Positions 28,594 to 41,304 are shown, counted from the first letter of the stretch. The stretch: DNA of 64,000 bases from Bromus sterilis (GCA_950022295.1 OX465597.1:183022516-183086515), one strand, 5' to 3'. Notes: generated by a model from the letters alone, not told the origin. Made by a program: numbers and translations.

Positions 28594-30695
28594 TGGGGCC
28601 TCGCTAGCCACGTCGACGCCGGCTGCCGCCGTGGCTCTCCGGCGTGAGAGAGCCTCGCCGGGGGGACCTGGCCACGCTCGAAAGAAGATGCGGGGGAGCC
28701 CTCCGATGGAAGATCAACGGTGGAGCAGCTCCTCCCGTACCGCTTCGCGGAGTGGGCTTGATCCCAGAAGGAGAAAGGGAGAAGGCCAGGCGGGCTGGGC
28801 CTGCTGGTCTGACTGCGGAGAGAGAAAAAAAAGAAAATAGGGGTTTTCCATTAAAAATATAACAGAAATTCCCAGGAGTTTTTGTGGGCAATCCACAAAA
28901 GAGAAAAACATATAAAAATATGTTTCTACATCCTTGCATTATTCTCCATTTTACAAAATTGGTTAGACCAATTTTTGAGCAACTAAAATGTGGGGGCATT
29001 TTTGATATTCAAAGCACATTGAACTATGTCTCACATTTTTAGAGTTGGCAAAAATGTTGCAAGGCTTTTGAAAAACTTGAGAAGGGGAAAGAATTGGCTA
29101 TGCCAAGTTTGGGGTCAATGGGAGCATGCATGCAACAAAGAAAAATCTTCAAACACCCTTCTTGAACCACTTTGTTTGAATTCAAAAGAAAATCAAATGA
29201 ACTCAACTCTTGTTGGCAAAAAAAATCATCACATGAAATTATAATCTTTAGCATCATGCCAAGTTACAAAGTCAACAGACAAAGTACAATCTCATCCTGA
29301 TTTCTAATTATTGCTCCTGGGCTGTTACACGCGGCCACCGTACTTCTCAGGCGAGACCAAGCTGTCCTTCGTCTTCGTCGTCATCGACTACGTCGACCAC
29401 AACGCGCAATCGAGCCCGGACGCCCTCCACGCCACGCCATGTTCGTCTTCCTCCTCCCGAACCGTAGCTCGCTGGCGACGAATTTCCCCTGCCTCCGGTG
29501 CTTCCTCGAGCAGCCTACCTTCCCTTATGCCTCTGGTGAGGTCTTGCGTCGCCGCCAACCGCCCCTTTTGTTCCCCATGCGCCATAGCGGTCACCACCAT
29601 GGTCGTCGCGGACTCGCCGCCATGGAAGCGCTGGCTGCCGTGGCCTAGCGCACGCGTTTGGCGCGCTTGGCGTGCCAACGTGCTCCGCGTGCTCGCAGTG
29701 ATCGAGCACACTAGCTCACGCTCGTCGAAACCCCCCAGAACGGCGTCGTCGTCTTCGCATCTTTTCGCTCCGCCGCCTACCTCATCGCTGTCGACGACAT
29801 GGTCGACCTCAGCCTCAGCCGACACCACCTTTCGATCGAGCGCGAGCCCAGGAAGCCTTAGAAAAAACCGCCGCCCCAAATGATGGCTGGAATCGTGTGC
29901 GCCGTCGAGCTCGCCGGAACGCCGTCGCCGGTGAGCTCCCACCGTCACTGACCGGCGGGCCCCGCGTGTGAAAAACCAGATTGGCCCTAAGCTAATCCAA
30001 CCCTCAGTCACTTCCATATGGGTCAAGCCTTTCCAATTAATTAGTGATTAAAAATAATTAAAATATACCCACCAGCCACTAACATGTTAGCCCTGCCCAT
30101 TTAAATAACATGTAGTTAATTAACTTATTAATTATAAATCTGTGCCATTACACCTAGGCCCTACTTGCAAGTATTTAGTTTAATAATAAATAGAAATTAA
30201 ATGTCCCACTGACATGTGGGTCTAGGGAAAAGTTAAATTTGATGAAATGATTTATTAAAATGTGAGGCTGACCCACTGGTCAGGTTTGACTAGTCAAATT
30301 TTACTGTTCTGGATATTGTTGCATTTTATTAATAAAAGAAATTCAGTAATGATTTAAAATGATTTAAACTTTAAAATTGAATATCTTTTAAACCGTAAAT
30401 CAGATGAAAATAATTTATATATCAAAATTAATCAAAATAATATAATGAATACGGATACGCTATCCCTATACCAACCACACCCCTCAAACACAACGAACAT
30501 CGACATTCCCCCTCCGGGTCGTCTGTGAATAATCACCCGGAGCCGGTATTTCATCCCCGGATGAATTCCCGCTCCGAGCAATGTGCATTGCACTGCGTTA
30601 CAATACCGTTAACATTGCATACGTCATGCCGTTCATCTGTTTGCTATGATTACTTTATATTTACTATTTTTCTCCCCACCCTTGTTCTCCGGTAG

Positions 30696-30936
30696 ACCCC
30701 GCTGCTGCCGCCGACTACACCGCTGATGGGTACGACTACTTCGTCGATGACCCTACCCCTACCGCCGAGCTTCCAGGAAAGCAGAGTCATTCTCTTCCCC
30801 AGATATCGCCTATCTTTTTCGTACATTTCTTGCACTAGGCATTGTTACTGCTGCTGCTACGTATCTTACCTATTCAATTGCATAGCCTGTCATTGTCGCC
30901 ACTTGATGTACCTTCCTTTATCCTATGCTTCCTATA

Positions 30937-30983
<47 letters not shown>

Positions 30984-32606
30984 GCAGTAAACCCTGCGCA
31001 TTGTTAGCTAGGTTTAGAATAGCAGGTCGTGATCACTCTGGTGAGTGAATGCGGATTTACAAAATATTATAACTGCAACATGTACGGATAAATGCAGACG
31101 CCCTAGGGAACCTACAACGGCGAGAGTTTGCCGAGTCGCTTCGAGTTTGACTTAAGAGTGGATGGACTCGTATTTCACTCTCTTCGGCTCGGTAGCGTAG
31201 CATCACCGGGATGATACGAGGTTTACCTCTTAAGTTCATTCCACGGATGTCTCTGTCGAACCTCTTTAAGTGTACCATCGAGGGTGATACCTCCTGGTTT
31301 CACTTAATGGTAGGCACTAGAATCAACTAGTGTCCTTAAAGGTAAGAAACGGGTGACCCAACGGTGCCCGCGAGCGGTATTGCGTCGGGAACGACAAGGA
31401 GGGTATGACCGATGTTACTGGCGTGCTTGTCCCCTACTCGTATCTCGCGAGAGTTACCAAACCCCGAAAAGACAAGATCTACCAAGAGCACACGTGAGAC
31501 AAGGTAAGGAGATGGTTCACCTTGTTGGTAACCGCGCGCTCTGACGGGACGTCAGGGCAGGCCCCGACGTTATTGGTGGACCTTGTTGTTGTTCGTTGTC
31601 CGTTGTGTTGTTAGTCAAAAAGCGATAACGGTTGTCTGCGAGATAATATTAAAATGCTAATATGTTCGGCGGATGACTTGGGAGGCCCGTTCGACTGTAC
31701 GCACTACCTTCACGTGGGATAAGGAGTTATGGGCTCCCCTGCATTTTAGTTCATTCGAAAGCTCTTCAGACGTCAGCAGTACTGCGGCCTGATTGCCGGG
31801 AAGTGGTGTGTCTTCTTCTTCCGGACGGTGTATTTGGATTTGCTTTTTTCTTTACCGGCCAGGGTCGCACCATGCAGGAGCGTGGAAGGGTGAGGGAACT
31901 AGACACCTGAGCGCATAGGATATAGTCCGGCGGATGACCTCTCTGTTGAGCCTACGATGTGTTGCGCCGTGTCGGATAGATTTGGCGGAGCGTTCCCTAA
32001 CAAGGTGCCCGCCAGCCTGGAGACCCGAGCGTGCAGGCTGAACAGTAGTGCACCCCTGCATGAAGTTTAATCTATTCGAATAGCCGTGTACACTTTAACA
32101 TGACACTTCATGCTGAAGCTGGATCTTACCACTAAAAACTACTACTATTAAACTATATGGTTCCGGGTCTTCTTCCTCGCAGGGAAGTCGAGGAAGTGAA
32201 CTCGGAGGCATTATTATTATTAATTCTTACAACTTTTTATTATACAATGCTGCAACAACTTCTGCTGCATTGTTAATTTATGCTTTATATAAATTGTTGG
32301 TTGTTCTCTTCTTGTGCTGCAGGACTCATCGGAAGATGCTAGTCTTCGATAGGCCTAGCTTCTTATTATGATTTCTACCTTGCAGTCCACTATATACAGC
32401 CTCCCCTTTCCATTTGATACAAATGCATAAATGCTTAGTAGTGGACGTAAGACTCGGGGGTATGCTAGATACTCACCCTTGCTTTATTTCCCCCTTTTTG
32501 TTTTTCCTGATCGGCCCCTATAGTCGACGTTGGAGCCCAGGAGCAGGATTGCCCCGGAGGCGTATACTACTACATCGAGACCCCCGCTGACCAGGAACAG
32601 GAGTAG
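30696..32606 (+). other. Putative LTR-borne exons X (30696-30776) and Y (32524-32606), diverged element 1 copy
   Basis: X is an 81-bp open segment after CTCCGGTAG|; its middle reads ADYTADGYDYFVDDPTPT. Y is 83 bp after CCTGATCGGCCCCTATAG| (compare CCTGATCGGCCGCTGCAG| in element 2) and ends EQE then TAG 32604-32606, with GGVYYYIETP inside. X and Y join in phase 1 exactly as in the element 2 family. The donor here reads CAG|GAAAGC, not CAG|GCAAGG, so it may be inactive in this copy. Confidence 0.4.
30941..30980 (+). repeat. (AT)20 microsatellite
   Basis: Forty bases of perfect AT repeat inside the element 1 LTR. Confidence 0.97.
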
Positions 32607-32894
32607 TTTCTGAGGCTCCCAGGCAGGAGGCCTTGCCTTTTCGATCTGTATCTCTGATGTTATTTGTGCTAGCCTTCTTAAGGCAAAACATGACTAACTA
32701 TGCCTGTACTCAGATATTTTGGCTTGTATAACTTATGTATTCGGGTCCGTGCGACCCCCATTATCTTTTAACATATTGGTTTATCCTTTTGTGTTTAGTG
32801 TTGTGCTGTGATATTCTCATCGTTGCACCCTAATCTCAGCCGTGTACCCTGCGTGTATGATTACTGTACACGGATTGATTTTGGGGGCGTCACA

Positions 32895-34307
32895 CCGCGA
32901 CCGTCATCATGGGTCATCAGCATCACAAGCATCGTTACACTATTTTCACAAAATGCATCGACATATGATTTTTATTCTCTCGTTATACTATTTTTCACTA
33001 ACAATTTCCTTTGATTTGATTTGGTCAAATAAACCTCCATCGGGAGGGCCTTGCCACTCCAGGAGGTTCCAAGGCAACCCAAAGCACCTTACGAAGGGTC
33101 GAGTGCTCAGGCGCCTATGGATACCGAGCAACCCGAACATCTAATTAAATACTTGAGTACTTACTCGCCTCTGAAGCAAACACTTCAATACATACTAGAA
33201 GGAAGACACAACAATAGTCGTCCGATCGATTCGTCGAGTGGTCACTCGAACCTTCACCAGACACTAATTTATACTAAGAGTTCACTCGATCATTTTCCGA
33301 GTGGATGAATTCTATATGGCACTCGCCTCTATTTAGACCTGGGCTGCAATAGACTACACCCTAGAATCCACATGGACTCAGGTGTAGGTAAGACCCCGCT
33401 GATCCGTCAGTCGGGCTGGGACTTGACACAATGCGACATCACCCCCATTGTTTCCATGCCCAAGTGCATGATAGGAAAATCCTGACGGACGTGTTGGGTC
33501 AATTAATCAGTTAACTGATGGTATTGATTATGTATGCCCTCCGCGGCCTAGACCTTACTTGACACCAGTGTCGCGAAGTTCGTGTCGAGGGCTCGATCTT
33601 GATTGGACTGAGGTATTTTCCGCAAGCCTAATTCGCTGAGGCTAAACCCGTCGAGTACCTCGTGCCCTTTAGTTTAGCATCCCTCTCAAAACTTACTCAA
33701 TACATCATACGAACATCATGCAATTCAAAAATATTACACTCACTAGAGCAGCTGATGCAGATTGGAGCCCCTGCGTGACCCTTTGAGTCCCCTAGGCACT
33801 CGAGGGATAGTAATGAGGGGATACCCCCACGATTCCTCACTGTGAGGTTACCTGGTGTGTGTCAAGGATAGCGGCCCACTGAAGGCTTCGGGAGGCCCAA
33901 TATCTATCCAGCCGAAGCACCGAGAACTGCGCCGACATGGAGTCCCAACCAACATAGAGTCCAAGACTTGGCGGGCAAGAATAAATAGAATAGTAAACTC
34001 TCAATGTAGACATAGATGGACACCTCGATACCTAGCCTAGTATATACAGGCTGGGAGAGGGGCCGTCTAGGGCATCCAATATCAATCGCAACATCTCTTG
34101 CCTGTTCAATCTCGCTGGAGCCTCCACTATAATCGCCTCCACCATATAAAACATCGAGTAGGAAGTCAGGGTTTTACCGATCAAGGGACCTAAAAATGGG
34201 TAAATCACTGTGTCATGTAAGCCGGCGAGATCACTAACCTTGCACTCCTCTCTCTACGATCTAAACCGAGGATACCTAACCATGGGATTTTCCAAGGTTA
34301 ATCCTCG
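32895..34307. other. Unassigned 1.4-kb region
   Basis: Starts after the element 1 LTR end (CCGCG at 32895-32899 is the predicted TSD) and ends where the Tat-like pol relic begins. I find no gene, no LTR pair and no RNA gene. Base composition and words such as ATATAAAACATCGAG and GTATATACAGGC suggest an LTR or untranslated part of an old minus-strand gypsy element. No end motifs are visible. Confidence 0.5.
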
Positions 34308-34625
34308 TCACACGACGTACTTCAAATTCTCTCCTATGGGGGAAAACAGTACTGCGCCGGCTCTGGCCCCTTGCAGGGAGAAAGATACATCAAAGTACAG
34401 GGTCCAATCATGGTTGAATTCATTGCCGAGAAGGGATGACCCTTCCCACACATCATTGTCATCTTGCAGAGTTGGAGTCCATTCAGCGACAAAGTCTGCC
34501 AGCACTCTCCTCTTGATGGTGGAAGAATTAACAAAGGTGAGGTCGAAACTGGACAGCTCCAGCGCCACTCGACGATTCTGCCCGTGGCCTCTCGGTTCTT
34601 CAGGATGTGCTCGAGTGGGAAGCTG
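34308..34625 (-). pseudogene. Tat-like gypsy RNase H fragment (left piece)
   Basis: In minus-strand frames it reads ALELSSFDLTFVNSSTIK, VLADFVAEWTPTLQ, then a second RNase H-like stretch WTLYFDVS, ARAGAVLFSPIGENLKYVV. The ADFVAEWTP linker followed by another RNase H start is typical of Tat-lineage elements with an extra RNase H domain (family knowledge). Frames shift. It is cut at 34625 by the copia element; its other part is 42603-43379. The left end at about 34308 is an unexplained junction. Confidence 0.65.
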
Positions 34626-35970
34626 TGTTGGGGCACATGGTACACTACGTTAGCGCTAAATCAAAATTTTCTACCGCGCACAACCAAGATCACTGCTACT
34701 GGAGATGAACTACGTGATTAGGGTTTACCACTAGACGCGTAATCACGACAACAAAAGGAGAGTTGGCGATGCGCGTCGGCGGCTGCTCCTCGAATCCCTT
34801 GAACCAATCCCTCGTACCGATCCCACGAACGGAGTCCCGCGATCCGATCCCGCGAACAGTTCGCCCAAGCGCCGTAGGTGCGGAACCTCCAAGGGATGCG
34901 CACGTACAAGGAGGAGCGCTGGGCGGCGGACTGCTAGGTCCGGCGGCTCGGCCTGGAGGTGGAGTGGCGGCTAGGGTTGTGTTCTTTCCTGTACCTTCGG
35001 GGTTCGCCCTAGCCTTTATATAGGCGCCCTTGGAATGGCCTCAACCCTTGAGGCAATCCGGACCCTCCATCCATAACCCATTCGGCTGGCATCCGAATGG
35101 GCTCCTTTCCCCTTAAGCGCATGACCCTATAGATTCACGTACACATGGACACGTCCCGAATCACATCCGGTTCGATAGTTGGTAGTGGTTCCTAGTAGAA
35201 CGTGCCGACTCCCATATATGCGTAAAGTCGTAAGACGAACCATTACAAAGTGTCATATGCAACATTCCTTTTGCCTCACGATATATATTGTCAAGCTCAA
35301 GGCGAGTACTTGTCACCCTTCTGATAGCTTGACCTCTCTTCTCGAAACCGTGATACAGATTCATGAACCGGGTTAACACTTAACCCATGTCGCATGGCCA
35401 TGCTTTCTGAATCTTATCACTCGAGAGGGCCCAGATAATATCTCTCCAAAGTGGAGGGGCAAATCCCATCTTGATCAACCATGTCTCGGGGCATGTATCA
35501 TGACTCACCCGTAAGCTACCTTTATAACTACCCAGTTACGGTGTAGCGTTTGATAGTCCCTAAGTGAGTCATTCCTCATCCCGAGAACATGCGAGGACCT
35601 CAGTTCTAGGACATGGCATATACATTGTATTGAGACTAACAGATGACAATATCTCGGTGCGTCTCAAAGTGGGTCTCTGTCCAACTCAGTGATCCCATCA
35701 CTAAGTTCATACTATCGGTAGCATCTCCATGCTCATGACTTGTGAAACATAGTCATCAATCGAATCATATACAAGTCAAGGATATGTGTCCGCATAACCT
35801 TATCAACTAGGGACTATTAGAACAATCATCATAGAATATATAGTCTCACAAACAAGTCACATACTTATTGATACATATCAGTGATGATATTAGATGGCAA
35901 TACAAATAACTCATGAATACATAAGGAGATAACATCATAACATGATTGTCTCTAGGGCATATCTCCAACA
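34626..35970 (-). repeat. Copia 3' LTR (1,345 bp)
   Basis: Minus-strand start at 35970 (TGTTGGAGAT) and end at 34626 (GTGCCCCAACA). A TATATAAA box lies at 35022-35015, followed by GGCTAGGGCG. Preceded on the minus strand by the polypurine tract CAAGTGGGAGAC (about 35971-35982). Confidence 0.93.
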
Positions 35971-35990
35971 GTCTCCCACTTGCACTAGAG

Positions 35991-38900
35991 TCAATCAGTT
36001 AGGCATCTAAGGCCCATGGCTCTTACGTGCGCCTCATGCTTAGGCATCGGGACAGGCTTTGTCAAACGATCAGCAACGTTTGCATCCGTGTGTACTTTGC
36101 ATACATTTATATTACCATCATCTACGAATTGTCGTATGAGATGATAACGCCTTTCTATGTGCTTGGATTTCTAGTGATGCCTTGGCTCCCTGGCCTGTGT
36201 GATGGCACCACTATTATCACAATAGAGGTCGAACGGGTTCGCCGAGTCTGGAACCACACCAAGTAGGGTAATGAAATACCTTATCCAAACACCTTCCTTT
36301 GAAGCTTCAGAAGCTGCAAGGTACTCGGCCTCTATTGCAGAATCAGCTATCGTCTCTTGCTTGGAACTCTTCCAGCTCACTGCACCTCCGTTCAGAATGA
36401 ACACATAACCAGATTGCGAACGAAAGTCATCCTTGTCGGTTTGGAAACTAGCATCGGTGTAACCCTTTACAATGAGCTCATCCTCACCTCCATAAACTAG
36501 GAACATATCCTTAGTCCTTTTCATGTACTTTAGGATGCTCTTAACTGCTGTCTAGTGGCTCTCGCCTGGATTAGCCTGGTATCTGCTCGTAGCGCTTAGA
36601 GCATAGGAAACATCTGGACGAGTACATACCATAGCATACATGATAGACCCGATGGCCGAAGCATACGGAATATTATCCATGCGTCTTTTCTCATCAGGAG
36701 TCGATGGACCCTGAGTCTTGCTTAGATGAATGCCATGTGACACAGGCAAGAACCCTTTCTTAGCCTCATGCATGTTGAACCTTTTCAACACCTTGTCAAT
36801 ATACGTACACTAGCTTAATCCAATAAGCCTCCTTGATCTATCTCTATAGATCTTGATTCCCAAAATGTAAGCTGCTTCTCCCAAGTCCTTCATTGCAAAA
36901 CTATTTTCCAATGAGTCCTTGACAGCTTCAAGCATTGGAATGTCATTCCCAATCAGTAATATGTCATCCACATATAAGATTAGAAATACGATTGAGCTCC
37001 CACTAAACTTCTTGAACACACAAGGTTCCTTTTCGTTCTCGATGAAGCCAAACGATCTGACAAGCTCTTTAAAACGAATATTGCAACTCCGAGATGCTTG
37101 CTTCAATCCATAAATGGATTTCTGACGTTTGCATACCTTACTAGCATTCTCTGGATCGACAAAACCCTCGGTCTGTATCATATACACGTCCTCTTCTAGA
37201 TTTCCATTAAGGAAAGCTGTTTTGACATCCATCTGCCATATCTCATAATCGAAATAGGCAGCTATAGCTAGAATAATCCGAACTGATTTAAGCGTCGCTA
37301 CAGGCGAGAAGGTCTCGTTGTAGTCAATTCCTTGAACTTGTTGAAACCCCTTCGCGACAAGTCGAAATTTATGGATTTGAACATGTCCATCCATATCAGT
37401 CTTCTTCTTAAAGATCCATTTGCACTCAATGGTTCTTGCACCATTTGGCAGATCAACCAAGTTCCAAACTTGATTGTCATCCATGGACTTTAACTCGGAT
37501 CTCATGGCCTCAAGCCATAACTCGGAATCTGGATCCACCATCGCTTCTGCATATGTCAAAGGCTCATCGTTGTCCAACAACAATACATTGCTTGCATTAT
37601 GCAGCCTTTCTGACCTTCGTGGTGCGGGTGCTACTTCAACCACGGGTTCACTGACTGGCTTTGCCATAATGGCATCACTTGCCGTGTCTTCCCCGAGTGG
37701 TTTATCTCGAACCTCTTCGAGTTGCACCGTCCTCCCATTAGCCTTCCTATTGAGAAACTCTTTCTCAAGGAAGGTACCATGTCGAGCGACAAACACTTTG
37801 CCCTCTTGTCGGTTGTAGAAGTAATACCCTAAGGTTTCCCTTGGATATCCCACGAATATGCACTTATCCGATTTGGGTGCGAGCTTGTCCGACTGAAGTC
37901 GCTTGACAAAATCTTCACAACCCCAAATCTTTAGAAAAGACAAACTTTGACGCTTCCCAGTCCATATCTCATATGGTGTCTTATCTACGGATTTAGATGG
38001 TACTCTGTTTAGTGTGAAAGTTGTAGTTTCTAGAGCATGACCCCAAAATGACAACGATAGATCTGACTGACTCATCATCGATCGAACCATGTCCAACAAT
38101 GTGCGATTCCTCCGTTCCGATACACCATTTCTTTGAGGCGTTCCAGGAGGAGTGAGTTTTGGAACTATTCCACGACTCTTAAGATGATCATCAAACTCTT
38201 GACTCAGATATTCACCTCCACGATCTGATCGTAGAAGTTTGATCGTCTTGCCGAGTTGATTCTCTACTTCATTCTGAAACTCCTTGAACTTTTCAAAGGT
38301 TTCCGAATTTTGCCTCATCAAGTAGATATATCCATATCTTCTCAAGTCGTCAGTGAAAGTCACGAAATACTGGTAAGCACCTCTAGCAGTCGTGCTCATT
38401 GGTCGACACACATCAGTATGTATGAGTTCCCACAAGACGGATGCCCTCTCGCAACTCTTTGCAAAAGGTGTCTTGGTCATCTTGCCGAGTAGGCACGATT
38501 CCCATGTCTCGAATGATTCAAAATCAAACGAATTTAAAAGTCCATGATCATGGAGTTTATTCATGCGCTTTTCACTAATATGACCAAGCCGACAGTGCCA
38601 AAAGTAAGTTGTATTCAGATCGTTAGGTTTAAGCCTCTTGTCATTTATATTATAGACAGATTCACCTTCAAGATTCAAAATGAATAACCCATTCACAACG
38701 GGCGCCAAGCCATAAAACATCTTATTCAAATATATAGAACAACCATTGTCCTTTATAATGAATTCATAACCTTGTCTCATCAAACATGAGGCAGAAATAA
38801 TGTTTCGACTTAACGATGGAACATAATAACAATTATCAAGCTCCATTACAAATCCAGAAGGTAAATTAAGTTCCATGGTGCCGACGGCTAAGGCAACAAC

Positions 38901-39923
38901 TCTTGCTTTATTCCCGACGCGAAATTCAACTTCTCCTCTTGCGACATATCTACTTCTTTTTAGTCCATGCATCGAGTTGCAAATGTGAACAACTGATCCA
39001 GTATCATATACACAAGAACTATTAGAAATATCCGCAAGATAAATGTCTATAACATATACAACAAGTGTACCTGTAGAAGATGTACTCCCACTGCTCTTGC
39101 CCTTGCTGGCGAGCCACTTGATACAGTTCCTCTTCTAGTGACCATTCTCCTTGCAATAGAAGCAAATGGTCTCCGCGTCAGGTCCAGGCTTAGGCGCCAG
39201 GGCTGGAGTCGGGATCACATCCTTGTCCTTTCCCTTTGCGTTAGCCTTCTTCTTGGTCCATGACTTCTTGAACTTGGCCGTGTTCTGCACCATCAACACT
39301 TGATGTGTGCCCTTCTTAATGTCCTGATCTGCTATCTTAAGCATCCCATGCAATTCAGTGGCCTTCTTTTCCATGCCTTGCACATGAAAGTTCGTAATGA
39401 ACGAGTTATAGCTTGGCGGAAGAGAACCCAGAATTGTATCTGTAGCTGACTCACGAGTCAACGGATGCCCAAGACGATCCAAAGCTTGCATGTATCCCAT
39501 CATTTTGTTGACATGCGGGCTTAGTGGATCACCCTCTTTCAGCTTGCAATCCATCAGGGATCGCCAGACGTTGAACCTTTCGGTCCTAGCCTGAACCTGA
39601 AACATGCCCTTAAGACTCTCGATCATATCGAAAGCCCTAATGTCTTCGAACTGCTGTTGCAGCTTGGGCTCCATAGAAGCCAGCATGATGCAGCTGATCT
39701 CAGTAGACTCATCCTTGAGTTTCTGATAGGCATTCTTAGCAGCAGCGGTAGCATTATCAGCCGGTTCCTTTGGAAGCGGTTCCTCTAGAACATTTTCCTT
39801 TTTATCATGCTTGAGAACAATTCTCAGATTTCTATACCATGTGGTAAAGTTTGTTCCATTCAGTTTATCTTTCTCAAGGATGGATTTCAACGCAAAATTG
39901 GTAACTGGAGCAGGTGGTGCCAT
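35991..39923 (-). pseudogene. Copia gag-pol (gag, protease, integrase, RT, RNase H), four amber codons
   Basis: The start is ATG 39923 (MAPPAPVTNF). Gag has a CX2CX4HX4C knuckle, CFYCKENGH*KRNC, broken by TAG at 39137-39135 where Trp is expected. Protease follows (DTGSVVHICNS), then the pre-integrase region (LWHCRLGHISEKRM) and integrase with D-D-E (HTDVCRP, SDRGGEY, SERRNRT). RT has an intact YVDD near 36965, and RNase H has DASF and EAEYLAASEA. Further TAG codons lie at 36812-36810, 36554-36552 and 36173-36171; the last frame ends at TGA 35993-35991. Protein order (integrase before RT) confirms Ty1/copia. Apart from the stops the frame is essentially intact, so the insertion may be fairly young. 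Confidence 0.9.
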
Positions 39924-41304
39924 TGATCTACAACATAAAATGAAAAATACTAAGACATGTATTCTTGAAGAGCAATTCATATTAAACTCTTTAATAAAAT
40001 TACTCCCACTAAGTTCAACATCCCTCTAGTTGAAACTAAGTGATTCAGGATCCGATGGGGCGAATTGACTAGTGAGATTTTGCATCACTGCTTGCCGACT
40101 CGACCTACCGGTAAGCAACTCCTTGCTAATCGCATCAACCATACGACTCCTGTTTGTTGATGCGCATCACATACACACCAACACCTATGCCCCGAAGCCC
40201 AAAACTGTTTTGATAGCCTCGACAAGTTAACCAAGTGCTATGCGTGTAAGTGTCCGACACAAACCCATCACGCCAAGGAGATCTAGCAGCACCCTAATTT
40301 TATAGGCCTACTAATAAACATACATGACATGTGATGTGCAACAATTGGGGAGGAAAATTTTACTTGGCATTCTTTGACGGATCATCCTACTAAAAACATC
40401 TACCATGTCAAAGAAGGATGCATAAAGGGATAAACTTTCACAGGCAGTTTATACAAGTGATATGGTATAGCCCCTTTATCATACCGCATGGTGATCTCCA
40501 TCTCCATGTGCGCGAACCTCCCATGGAGATCTCCATCTCCATGTACGGTTGTCCTCGTGGTGATCTCCATCGCCACGCCATGGTGTCAACCGCCAAGTGT
40601 TACATAAGTTACTATGCTATTACAAACTAATAGATGTGAAAGTAAATTACATTACATGGCTCCACAAGTTGACATGCAGGTCATTAATACAATAATGAGA
40701 CAACCATATGGCTCTAGCCGGTTGTCAAAACCATGACACGCAGGACATGAATAATAACATACACAATGGGCTCTACCAAATCACATTCATACCCTGCAAA
40801 ACCAAATTAGACGTTCTACCGCCGTCTTAAACTCTTTTAGCACTAGTAAAATTAGGTCTGCGAAAATCGCCTAATTAACTAAAACCTGCTCACATGCGAA
40901 AAATTTACCATAGCTGTTTTGCATATCTTTTCATTCCGCATCGTTTGGTAGGTCACGGAGCTCAATCAGAGTTCTTATGACCAAGATATGGCCTCTGAAC
41001 CGAACCTGCTCACAAATTTCTGGACATCGCAGATCATATCTACGCCGTGTCCTAGTCCGTGTCCCGGATCAATCACCTAGTGATATCCGCATGCCACAAT
41101 AGGGTTTACGGCACACTGTCTATCCCAATGGTGGATAACCGACCTCTAGGGATAAGTTGTGGCACGACCTAAGTAGCTCGCGCCTCGGGACAGATCTTGA
41201 AATCAAGAACCTCAAACATACATGCAAAACCGATCTGATCTACACATCTCTATATGCAAATCCATCACGAATTCACCACCAAATAACAGAGGTTCTGATA
41301 CCAC
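39924..41304 (-). other. Copia leader and primer site
   Basis: About 1.4 kb of leader without a supported gene. The primer site GTGGTATCAGAACC abuts the 5' LTR (about 41304-41291) and matches initiator tRNA-Met with one or two differences. Near 40491-40580 the phrase GATCTCCATCTCCATG is repeated two to three times with palindromic GGAGATCTCC. Confidence 0.75.

Larger units (their letters stand above)
24926..29329 (-). mobile_element. Solo LTR of the element 2 family (minus strand, 4,404 bp)
   Basis: Read on the minus strand it starts TGTAACAGCCC (at 29329) and ends GGGGGCCTTACA (at 24926), like the LTRs of element 2. Both sides carry the TSD CGCGG (24921-24925 and 29330-29334), and no internal domain follows either end. 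The element therefore inserted completely and then lost its interior by LTR-LTR recombination. It is more diverged from element 2 than the two element 2 LTRs are from each other, notably in the GC-rich promoter-proximal part. Confidence 0.95.
29335..32894 (+). repeat. Element 1 3' LTR, piece 4 of 4
   Basis: The LTR resumes after the solo LTR TSD and ends GGGGGCGTCACA at 32894, which fits the TG...CA ends of this group. It holds the end of a GC-rich open frame (to 29883), an A/T-rich middle, a 40-bp (AT) repeat, and two exon-like segments (30696-30776 and 32524-32606). Joined, the four pieces make an LTR of about 4.3 kb. The matching 5' LTR lies left of the window. Confidence 0.75.

Noticed and set aside
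27819..28840. Overlapping plus- and minus-strand frames of up to 201 codons
   Set aside because: All lie in the GC-rich promoter-proximal part of the solo LTR, cross a G18 run and have no recognisable domain. Only the exon-like segments shared with element 2 are kept.
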